Positions 15,092 through 20,074 of a stretch of DNA of 20,074 nt are shown one piece after another (position 1 is the first letter of the stretch; the number at the start of each line of letters is the position of its first letter). The DNA lies in contig JBCDCE010000067.1 of NCBI GenBank assembly GCA_039182515.1, forward strand, positions 1 to 20,074. Direction: 5' to 3'. The position numbers and the translations under genes were made by a program. The DNA comes from JBCDCE01 sp039182515. Lineage in GTDB: Bacteria > Pseudomonadota > Alphaproteobacteria > Rhodobacterales > Rhodobacteraceae. The notes beneath the pieces were generated by a model. The model saw only the letters and a program-made list of their open reading frames with translations, was not told the DNA's origin and did not search any database.

Positions 15092-15166
15092 AGTTGTGCC
15101 AAGCAAATGGTCTTGGCTCCCCAAAATTGAGTAGGGCGCAGAGCGCCTCAAGGGTCAATAGCAATT

Positions 15167-15184
15167 CTGCCCCAACGCGGGCAG
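15167..15184. other. Short inverted repeat downstream of rimI
   Basis: CTGCCC (15167-15172) and GGGCAG (15179-15184) can form a 6-bp stem about 47-64 nt past the rimI stop on the minus strand. The sequence after it (AATTGCTATT) is only weakly T-rich, so this is at best a poor terminator. Confidence 0.25.
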
Positions 15185-15230
15185 GTTCCCTAAGGTTTGG
15201 CCTATCGCTGCCCTATGCTTAGGCATTCCT

Positions 15231-15644
15231 TCACATTGATTTGCTGAGGATCTGCGCGTCCAGACGGGCCCCATTGGGCAAGCCGTAGTAGCGAGGTCGC
15301 GTGCCGACGCGGCGATAGTCAAGGGCTTTATAAAACCCGAGTGCAGGCTCATTGTTTGCCGCAACCTCCAAAAAGGCGTCAAGCGCACCCAGAAAACGCG
15401 CTTTGTCTTCAAGCTCGTTTAAGCAACTGCGCGCATGCCCGGCTCGGCGCGCATTAGGATGGGTGGCGATTGTGAAAATTTCGAACTCTTCTGCAGCGAT
15501 GCGGCCCATCGCGAAGGAGTGTAATCCCGACGTGGCTAAAATGACCCCTTTTTGGCTCAAAAGACTCGCAAATTCGGCTTCAGACCAGGGGCGGGGCCAG
15601 TCAAAGACGGCCCCGTGCAATTTGGCAAGTTGGGCGGGTGTCAT
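15231..15644 (-). CDS. rimI: RimI-like ribosomal protein S18-alanine N-acetyltransferase (GNAT)
   Basis: GNAT-fold acetyltransferase of 137 residues, expected to acetylate the N-terminal alanine of ribosomal protein S18 with acetyl-CoA. The substrate-side N-terminus has WSEAEFASLL, the beta-4/loop has FEIFTIATHPNARRAGHARS (the RRxGxA acetyl-CoA pyrophosphate loop), and the C-terminal part has LEVAANNEPALGFYKALDYR followed by GTRPRYY, matching RimI (LEVrxxNxxAxxxYxxxGF). It overlaps tsaB by 4 bp (ATGA), the usual bacterial pairing. The C-terminal tail after PRYYGLPNGA is short. A more general GNAT role cannot be excluded, but linkage with tsaB supports RimI. Confidence 0.88.
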   Translation of the reverse strand: MTPAQLAKLHGAVFDWPRPWSEAEFASLLSQKGVILATSGLHSFAMGRIAAEEFEIFTIATHPNARRAGHARSCLNELEDKARFLGALDAFLEVAANNEPALGFYKALDYRRVGTRPRYYGLPNGARLDAQILSKSM

Positions 15645-16288
15645 GGGCGGATAGAGGGAGGTGGCTCTTTTGGCGGAGCAGCATCCGCCGGTCGCACATA
15701 CAGTGGCGTAGCGAAGGACGTGCTTTCGGGTTTGGACATCGAAAGCCGTGCAATCGCCTCTGAAATCGACGCTGTCGGAGAAGCGACCCTGCCTTGGTAG
15801 TGTGCCGCAAGGGTATGAGCTTCATGTCCAATACAGAGTGGCGCAGCAAGCTCTGGGAGATCTGAAAGGTTTGCTAGGAATGGTGGCTCTTCGTTTTGCG
15901 CAACCACTTGCAAGTACAAACGATCCTGGCGCGCATCGAGACTGGCCAACCGCAGCCCTGGATGGCCAAAGGCCATGGCTTCGAGCACCGAGACTCCATG
16001 AACGGGTATCCCAAGACCTTGCGCCAGACCATTTGCGGCTGAGACAGCTATGCGAATGCCGGTGAAATTGCCTGGTCCAGCGCCGACGCCAAGCCGTGTC
16101 ACATCCCCCCAAGCACAGCCTGCTTGTTGCAAAAGGGACTCTAGGATGGGCAAAAGAGCTTCTGCTTGGCCTTTGGCCATCGGCTCAAAATGCGCAGCGA
16201 GGCTTGTGGTTTGTCCCACTTGATCGGTCGTCAGCAGGCTTGCGCAGACATGGGCCTGCGAGGTGTCAAAGGCGAGGGTCAGGCTCAT
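15641..16288 (-). CDS. tsaB: tRNA threonylcarbamoyladenosine biosynthesis protein TsaB
   Basis: Cytoplasmic partner of TsaD and TsaE in making the t6A modification at position 37 of ANN-decoding tRNAs. The 215-residue protein has the ASKHA-type N-terminal strand LTLAFDTSQAHVCASLL, and the family hallmark GAGPGNFTGIRIAVSAANGL, followed by GIPVHGVSVLEAMA. As expected of TsaB, it lacks the metal-binding histidines of TsaD. The C-terminal region is Pro-rich and variable. It overlaps the GFA gene by 4 bp upstream and rimI by 4 bp downstream. It should be transcribed from the promoter before the Nfu gene, which has an Irr-type box. Confidence 0.94.
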   Translation of the reverse strand: MSLTLAFDTSQAHVCASLLTTDQVGQTTSLAAHFEPMAKGQAEALLPILESLLQQAGCAWGDVTRLGVGAGPGNFTGIRIAVSAANGLAQGLGIPVHGVSVLEAMAFGHPGLRLASLDARQDRLYLQVVAQNEEPPFLANLSDLPELAAPLCIGHEAHTLAAHYQGRVASPTASISEAIARLSMSKPESTSFATPLYVRPADAAPPKEPPPSIRP

Positions 16289-16716
16289 TTGCGCGCCGTT
16301 TCATTAAGGCTGTCCCGCCCGCTGGCGTGGGACTTAGGCAATGCGTCTGTCAGGCAAAGCCAGGGCAGTTTCTCGCCAAAGTGGCTATGATGCTTTGGGG
16401 CGAAGGGGGTGGGGTCGTCAAACAGGCCAACCGCCACATAAACCTGCCCAGGCAAATAGGCATAACGCGCTAAGAGCGGAGAGCCGCACTCTGGGCAAAA
16501 GTGTCGGGTGACACCCGCAATGGGAGAAACAGATTTGCCGTCATCCGGAAGCACCTTAATGTTGTCTTCAGCGAAGGCTGCGAAAGCGCTCACGGGCGCG
16601 CCAGAGACACGACGGCAATCGGAACAATGGCAATAGGTCACAGCTTCAGGGGAGCCTGCAACGGAAATGGTGCGAGCGCCGCAATAGCAGCGCCCTTCGT
16701 TGACTGGGCTATCCAT
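16285..16716 (-). CDS. GFA/CENP-V family zinc-binding protein
   Basis: A 143-residue protein of the glutathione-dependent formaldehyde-activating (GFA) fold. All seven metal-ligand cysteines are present: C10 and C12 (RCYCG), C29, C31 and C34 (YCHCSDCRR), and C74 and C77 (FCPECGSPL). The family's SGAPVSAF and the later VGLFDDP stretches are present too. Most family members are not proven to act on formaldehyde, so a substrate should not be assumed. The ATG lies 11 bp after the Nfu stop and has no strong Shine-Dalgarno, suggesting re-initiation. Its stop overlaps the tsaB start. Confidence 0.9.
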   Translation of the reverse strand: MDSPVNEGRCYCGARTISVAGSPEAVTYCHCSDCRRVSGAPVSAFAAFAEDNIKVLPDDGKSVSPIAGVTRHFCPECGSPLLARYAYLPGQVYVAVGLFDDPTPFAPKHHSHFGEKLPWLCLTDALPKSHASGRDSLNETARK

Positions 16717-16727
16717 AAGCCGCGCCG

Positions 16728-17288
16728 CTAGGCTGCGACAGGACGGACTTCAAGCACTTCGGGGATGTAGTGGCGCAGCAGGTTTTCGATGCCCATCTTC
16801 AAGGTAAGCGTTGAGGACGGACATCCAGCACAAGCGCCTTGCATGTGCAGGTAAACAACGCCGCGGTCAAAGCCGTGGAATGTGATATCGCCACCATCTT
16901 GGGCCACTGCTGGGCGGACGCGCGTGTCCAAAAGCTCTTTGATTTGGCCTACGATTTCGCCATCAGGTCCGTCATGCTCGGCGTGCCCCGAATTGGTTTG
17001 GTCGCCTTCCATCACAGGAGCGCCGGACTGGTAATGTTCCATGATTCCGCCCAAGATTGCGGGCTTGATATGGTCCCAATCGGTGGCGTCTGCCTTTGTG
17101 ACGGTCACAAAATCAGTGCCGAAAAAGACGCCTGTAACGCCGTCTACGCCAAAGAGCCGTTGCGCCAATGGAGAGCTCGCTGCAGCTTCTGCACTTGGGA
17201 AGTCAGCCGTTCCCATCTCGAGCACTGTCTGACCAGGCAGGAATTTCAGCGTGGCGGGATTGGGGGTCGATTCTGTTTGAATGAACAT
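16728..17288 (-). CDS. Nfu-type Fe-S cluster scaffold/carrier protein (NifU C-terminal domain)
   Basis: Iron-sulfur cluster carrier of 186 residues. The N-terminal Nfu_N domain begins MFIQTESTPNPATLKFLPGQ and includes LFGVDGVTGVFFGTDFVTVT. The C-terminal NifU domain has the cluster-binding CAGC (C153, C156) in MQGACAGCPSSTLTLKMGIE. This two-domain layout is that of mitochondrial NFU1 and alphaproteobacterial Nfu proteins, not of E. coli NfuA, whose N-terminus is A-type. It heads a four-gene run (Nfu, GFA, tsaB, rimI). GGAG lies 9 nt before the ATG. A TTGACA promoter with an adjacent Irr-type box lies upstream, fitting iron-responsive control. Confidence 0.94.
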   Translation of the reverse strand: MFIQTESTPNPATLKFLPGQTVLEMGTADFPSAEAAASSPLAQRLFGVDGVTGVFFGTDFVTVTKADATDWDHIKPAILGGIMEHYQSGAPVMEGDQTNSGHAEHDGPDGEIVGQIKELLDTRVRPAVAQDGGDITFHGFDRGVVYLHMQGACAGCPSSTLTLKMGIENLLRHYIPEVLEVRPVAA

Positions 17289-17315
17289 GAGCAGCGTCTC
17301 CGAAGGCTTGCGTTA

Positions 17316-17346
17316 GAGATATGCGCAAGGGGCCGAGAAGTGTCAA
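17316..17346 (-). promoter_or_regulatory. Predicted sigma-70 promoter of the Nfu operon
   Basis: On the minus strand a perfect TTGACA (17346-17341) is followed 19 bp later by TATCTC (17321-17316). A start near 17308 would give a leader of about 20 nt. The spacing is longer than the ideal 17 bp. The -35 lies 3 bp from the Irr-type box. Confidence 0.5.
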
Positions 17347-17349
17347 GGT

Positions 17350-17366
17350 TTTAGAATAATTCTAAA
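17350..17366. promoter_or_regulatory. Irr-type iron control element (TTTAGAA-N3-TTCTAAA)
   Basis: TTTAGAATAATTCTAAA is a perfect 7-3-7 inverted repeat that matches, from memory, the alphaproteobacterial Irr box (ICE motif). It lies 3 bp upstream of the -35 of the Nfu operon and 140 bp upstream of the peptide precursor start on the other strand. Confidence 0.7.
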
Positions 17367-17402
17367 TGCTCGCGCGTGGCCAAACCTGCCAAAAAAATTA
17401 GG

Positions 17403-17418
17403 GTGAGGAATACCTCAC
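17403..17418. promoter_or_regulatory. GTGAGG-AATA-CCTCAC inverted repeat upstream of the peptide cassette
   Basis: A perfect 6-4-6 inverted repeat about 90 bp before the precursor ATG, just upstream of weak promoter-like elements (TTAACG at 17423-17428, TATGGT at 17447-17452, 18-bp spacing). Probable operator for the peptide cassette; the regulator is unknown. Confidence 0.45.
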
Positions 17419-17506
17419 TTGTTTAACGTCTGACGGTTTTTCACGCTATGGTGGCGAAGAATAGTCTCGCACAACCTTTTTTAAACTTATTTTTTTGGAG
17501 AAGTTC

Positions 17507-17830
17507 ATGGCCCGTAAAATGCATCTTGTCAGCAAGGATGAGCGAAAGAACATTAAAGCGATCAGCTTTGAGGACTATATGGAGAGGACCAAAGGCAAAG
17601 CTTTGGTTTTGAATTTCCAACCCAAGTTTGTAACTCGTGTAGAGACAACAAAACAGCTCAAGGAATGGGAAGACGTCTTAAGGGAAGAAGTGGGTTTTTC
17701 TGCGCTTGGCATTACACGCGACGATATTGAAGAAGAGCTAAAAGACCACAATCACACCAACACTTGGTGTGTGGCTGATATCATCGGTAAGAACGACATG
17801 TATGTCTGCGACGAGGACTGCGATCCATGA
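17507..17830 (+). CDS. Candidate graspetide (RiPP) precursor peptide with Asp/Cys-rich tail
   Basis: A 107-residue protein not recognised as any known family, interpreted as the substrate of the ATP-grasp enzyme encoded next. It has a charged, probably helical leader region (ISFEDYMERTKGKALVLNFQ, then TKQLKEWEDVLREEVGFSAL and ITRDDIEEELKDHN). The tail HTNTWCVADIIGKNDMYV is followed by CDEDCDP: three Cys (C88, C101, C105), acidic D91, D97, D102, E103, D104, D106, and possible acceptors T84, T86, K95. ATG 17507 is chosen over TTG 17495 because GGAG lies 6 nt upstream. Its stop overlaps the ATP-grasp start (ATGA). There is no signal peptide and no obvious double-Gly cleavage site. It is AT-richer than the housekeeping neighbours. 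It could instead be an unrelated small protein. Confidence 0.7.
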   Translation: MARKMHLVSKDERKNIKAISFEDYMERTKGKALVLNFQPKFVTRVETTKQLKEWEDVLREEVGFSALGITRDDIEEELKDHNHTNTWCVADIIGKNDMYVCDEDCDP

Positions 17831-18843
17831 GGCGGGCGGCTCAACCCCCTAAGCTCCCCCAGGTTTTGATCGTCTCTGCTTTGCGTGATCTCCACGCCAG
17901 CGGTGTTGCTGCACGACTAAAAGCCAATCATGGGGTGGAGCCGCATGTTATTGATATAAACGATGCGTTGGTCTCGGGCGGTGTGACGTGGTCCACGTCC
18001 GGGGTCAACGCGCTCCGTACGCGAGAGGGTCGGCGGATAGATCCCCAAGATATGGACGCAGTTTGGTGGCGTCGGATCAACACCCCACAGCGTGATCCCA
18101 GCGGGGTCATAGAAGAGAGTGATAAGCGTTTTTTGAGCGCTGAATGGAAAGCCAGCTATTTGGGTTTGGCTGAAACGCGCTTTGACTGTCCAATTCTTAA
18201 CCCACTCGCTAAAAATCAAAGAGCCGACAACAAATGCGTTCAACTCCAAGCCGCACAGGATGTGGGACTTGCGGTTCCAACAAGCTGTATCACTCAAGAT
18301 TGGGAGGATCTTTGCAATTTTGTGCAAAGCTTGAACGGCGATTATTTTGTTGCCAAGAAATTGCACGGCATCCACATGCACCCCACCCAAACCCTTAGGC
18401 TACAGCTAAAAGATCTCAGCCCCGAAGCGCTTCGGACCTGTCCAACGCTCTTTCAGGCCTGCGTGCCAGGCGAACGCCATCTACGGCTCACAGTGTTTGG
18501 CCAAGAGGTGCACGGCGCAATTATTGAAAGCCCAGATCTGGATTGGCGCGCGAGTGACGCAGTGCGCTACAAACCTGCTGTGCTCTCGGAAGATTTTAAA
18601 GCTCAGGTTTTGGCGCTTATGGCGCAGCTTGGCCTACAGGTTGCGGTACATGATTTTAAGTTTGACGGGCAGACGCCTGTGTACCTCGAGACAAATCCTC
18701 AAGGGCAATTTTTGTTTGTTGAGGCAATGGGCGGTGGTGCCTTGCTTGATCCGTTTTGTGCATACCTTGCGCAAATGGCAAAAACGCATTTTGACAAACG
18801 TCTTGCTGGGCAAATCGGGGAGACTATCGCTGTACCTGCTTAA
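17827..18843 (+). CDS. MvdC/MvdD-type ATP-grasp peptide ligase (candidate graspetide synthetase)
   Basis: Predicted ATP-dependent ligase of 338 residues, of the type that forms omega-ester or omega-amide links between Asp/Glu side chains and Ser/Thr/Lys of a precursor peptide. Family features in order: N-terminal domain QVLIVSALRD (12-21) and DAVWWRR (77-83); NPLAKNQRADNKCVQLQAA (125-143), the conserved NP-xxx-N-K-xxQLQ block; VPTSCIT (149-155); ATP-binding Lys in FVAKKLHG (K176/K177); FQACVPGERHLRLTVFGQEV (208-227); D275 and the metal-binding E287-x-N289 in LETNPQGQF. It overlaps the precursor stop by 4 bp, so the pair is translationally coupled. The stop codon overlaps that of the convergent VOC gene in a shared TTAA. 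No transporter, protease or acetyltransferase gene of the microviridin type is adjacent. Confidence 0.87.
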   Translation: MRRAAQPPKLPQVLIVSALRDLHASGVAARLKANHGVEPHVIDINDALVSGGVTWSTSGVNALRTREGRRIDPQDMDAVWWRRINTPQRDPSGVIEESDKRFLSAEWKASYLGLAETRFDCPILNPLAKNQRADNKCVQLQAAQDVGLAVPTSCITQDWEDLCNFVQSLNGDYFVAKKLHGIHMHPTQTLRLQLKDLSPEALRTCPTLFQACVPGERHLRLTVFGQEVHGAIIESPDLDWRASDAVRYKPAVLSEDFKAQVLALMAQLGLQVAVHDFKFDGQTPVYLETNPQGQFLFVEAMGGGALLDPFCAYLAQMAKTHFDKRLAGQIGETIAVPA

Positions 18844-19223
18844 TCGCAGAGTTCGATCAAATCCCACAAATTACCAAACCCATCTTCAAAGACAGCAACG
18901 GTGCCATAAGGCTCAGATCTGGGCTGCTCACGAAACACAACGCCGCGTTTGGACATGGCAGAGTGATCGCGGGCAAAATCATCTGTATGCAGAAAGAACG
19001 CCACACGTCCCCCTGTTTGATTGCCGATGGCCGCGCGCTGAGCTTCTGAGCTGGCTTGTGCCAACAAAATCTGTGGGCCCTGCCCGGGTGGGGCGACGGT
19101 CACCCATCGCTTAGACCCTTGATCGATGTCTTGAGTGAGCGTGAAGCCTGCAACGTCACAAAACCAAGAGATGCCCGCTTCATAAGACGGCACAACAAGT
19201 GTTACGAGGCCAAGCTGTTGCAT
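18840..19223 (-). CDS. VOC-superfamily (glyoxalase/bleomycin-resistance-like) protein
   Basis: A 127-residue single-unit VOC protein: first beta-alpha-beta-beta-beta module from LGLVTLVVPSYEAGISWFCD to QILLAQA, second from GGRVAFFLHTDDFARDHSAM to TVAVFEDGFGNLWDLIEL. Members form metal-dependent dimers acting as lyases, dioxygenases or resistance proteins. The closing DGFGNLWDLIE carries the likely C-terminal metal Glu. The substrate is unknown. It follows the UspA gene by 21 bp on the same strand and lacks a clear Shine-Dalgarno. Its stop overlaps the ATP-grasp stop on the other strand. Confidence 0.87.
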   Translation of the reverse strand: MQQLGLVTLVVPSYEAGISWFCDVAGFTLTQDIDQGSKRWVTVAPPGQGPQILLAQASSEAQRAAIGNQTGGRVAFFLHTDDFARDHSAMSKRGVVFREQPRSEPYGTVAVFEDGFGNLWDLIELCD

Positions 19224-19244
19224 TTATAAACGTTCATCAGGGCC

Positions 19245-19700
19245 TTAAGTGATGGCTTCCAGCCGCTCTTTTGTCAGATCGCCTGGCACAACCGTAATTG
19301 GAATTGGGAGCGTGCCAGACGCTTTTGTCAATTGCGTCACAAGAGGGCCTGGGCCTTTGTTTGTGGTGCCTGCGCCCAAAACGAGCACGCCAACGTCAGG
19401 ATCTTCGTTGATCTGGGCCAAAATCTCTTTGATCGGCTCGCCTTCGCGGATCACAAGCTCTGGATCGACATGTTGTTGATCGCGCATCCACTTGGCAAAG
19501 ACCTCGAAATGCGCATGGATCCGCTCACGGGCTTCTTCGCGCATGATGTTTCCGACACCAATCCAGTGGTTGAATTCATCTGGCGGGATGATCGCTAAAA
19601 CTTCAACACCGCCGCCTGTGTGATTGGCGCGCAAAGCTGCGAAACGCATCGCATTGAGGCATTCTTTGCTATCGTCCAGTACAACCATAAATTTCCGCAT
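19245..19700 (-). CDS. Universal stress protein (UspA family)
   Basis: A 151-residue cytoplasmic protein of the Usp fold: MRKFMVVLDDSKECLNAMRF at the N-terminus, EVLAIIPPDEFN, the Glu-rich middle helix, then DVGVLVLGAG and IPITVVPGDL. The ATP-type motif G-x2-G-x9-G(S/T) is not cleanly present in GAGTTNKGPGPLVTQLTKAS, so it may belong to the non-ATP-binding type. ATG 19700 is chosen over 19757 because GGAGAGG lies 8 nt upstream and the Usp strand starts at MRKFMVV. It may be co-transcribed with the VOC gene. Confidence 0.9.
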   Translation of the reverse strand: MRKFMVVLDDSKECLNAMRFAALRANHTGGGVEVLAIIPPDEFNHWIGVGNIMREEARERIHAHFEVFAKWMRDQQHVDPELVIREGEPIKEILAQINEDPDVGVLVLGAGTTNKGPGPLVTQLTKASGTLPIPITVVPGDLTKERLEAIT

Positions 19701-19837
19701 GCACTGAGCCTCTCCTGTCCTTAAGCGCATAGTGCCTTTTGGGCGTGCCACTGGCAAACGCTTTGTCGTTCGCTATGTCGACTTGCAAGGTGTGTCCAAA
19801 GCCATCCCGAAAGTCCTTGCCCTTTGGAGGGTCGTCT

Positions 19838-19936
19838 ATGATTGAGTTTTTCCCTTTTTCTTTTCGAGGTCCGATTGAAAACCAACATATGGGTAAGGAT
19901 CTCTTTTATACGGTGGTCTTTCTTCCAACTGAGTTA
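19838..19936 (+). pseudogene. 5' fragment of a gene interrupted by an IS5-family element
   Basis: ATG 19838 has an excellent ribosome-binding site (GGAGG, 7 nt upstream). The frame reads MIEFFPFSFRGPIENQHMGK then DLFYTVVFLPTEL for 33 codons before the inferred IS left end at 19937; read-through into the IS stops at 19966. The remnant has a beta-strand look (FYTVVFLP) and faintly recalls DUF1905-type proteins, but is too short to assign. The 137 bp before it (19701-19837) should hold the promoters for this gene and the divergent UspA gene; no clear element was recognised. Confidence 0.45.
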
Positions 19937-20074
19937 GGGCGTGTTAACACTATTGTCCTGGCCTGATTTCTGCTAACTGTCTGTTATGAATGAGATAACA
20001 GAAGAGCAGTACGCGTTGATCTGGCCGCATTTGCCGGTTCAGCGTGGCAATGTGCAGATTTCCAATCTGACAAT
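19937..20074 (+). mobile_element. Left part of an IS5-family insertion sequence (runs off the window)
   Basis: The transposase start at 19986 shows that an IS lies here. The left end is placed at GGGCGTGTTAACAC (19937-19950), directly after a TA (19935-19936), because IS5-family elements of the IS427 group duplicate TA on insertion. The other end is outside the window, so the terminal repeat is inferred. Confidence 0.6.
19986..20074 (+). CDS. IS5-family transposase, N-terminal part (3' end outside window)
   Basis: The first 29 residues, beginning MNEITEEQYALIWPHLPVQR and continuing with GNVQISNLT, match the start of IS5-family (DUF4096-type) transposases, where the [LIV]xPhLP stretch opens the N-terminal domain. 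The catalytic DDE region lies beyond the window, so whether the copy is intact cannot be judged. No strong Shine-Dalgarno precedes the ATG, common in IS genes. Confidence 0.8.
   Translation, partial: MNEITEEQYALIWPHLPVQRGNVQISNLT

Noticed and set aside
15046..15230. Purine riboswitch considered before the nucleoside-type importer operon
   Set aside because: No conserved purine-riboswitch core or three-way junction pattern could be seen; only a simple palindrome is present.
17840..18840. ATP-grasp protein considered as a RimK or glutathione-synthetase-type enzyme
   Set aside because: The DAVWWRR, NP-N-K-xxQLQ and FQ-x-V-G-E-x-x-LR blocks, the length and the overlap with a small acidic-tail gene fit the MvdC/MvdD peptide ligases better.

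Overview
The window looks like a chromosomal segment of a marine Roseobacter-group alphaproteobacterium (Rhodobacteraceae). The signs are a crotonyl-CoA carboxylase/reductase very close to Rhodobacter Ccr, a neighbouring luxR/luxI pair, a VPxPA-CTERM surface protein, TTAA-N7-TTAA (CtrA-type) boxes, an Irr-type iron box, a TIGR02186/TauE pair and a tsaB-rimI pair. Gene density is high. No rRNA, tRNA or CRISPR array was recognised.

Left part (1-4740): the C-terminal part of a LysR-type regulator, a PlsB-like acyltransferase, a convergent gene for a secreted VPVPA-CTERM protein whose upstream region has three 11-bp-phased TGGGGCAC-like repeats (one fits a sigma-54 promoter), then ccr of the ethylmalonyl-CoA pathway with a strong intrinsic terminator.

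Quorum-sensing block (4640-6580): two full CtrA-type boxes, a conserved-looking 66-residue protein overlapping luxR, luxR, a luxR-luxI spacer with repeats, and luxI. Next comes a RecD/Dda-like helicase whose start codon abuts an 11-bp hairpin.

Transport block on the minus strand (8270-15045): a seven-gene run of BMP-family binding protein, small NTF2-like protein, double ABC ATPase and two permeases (predicted nucleoside importer), then TauE/SafE exporter and TIGR02186 membrane protein.

Housekeeping block on the minus strand (15231-17288): Nfu-type Fe-S scaffold, GFA-family zinc protein, tsaB and rimI, tightly packed and apparently driven by one promoter with a perfect TTTAGAA-N3-TTCTAAA (Irr-type) box just upstream of a TTGACA -35.

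Divergent from it (17507-18843) is the most novel candidate: a two-gene ribosomal-peptide cassette made of a 107-residue precursor ending in an Asp/Cys-rich tail, overlapped by 4 bp by an MvdC/MvdD-type ATP-grasp ligase. This is the layout of a minimal graspetide system, with no local transporter or protease and a tail unlike the classical microviridin core.

Right end (18840-20074): a VOC-family protein and a UspA-family protein on the minus strand, then a gene start with a good ribosome-binding site cut after about 33 codons by the left end of an IS5-family element, whose transposase runs off the window.
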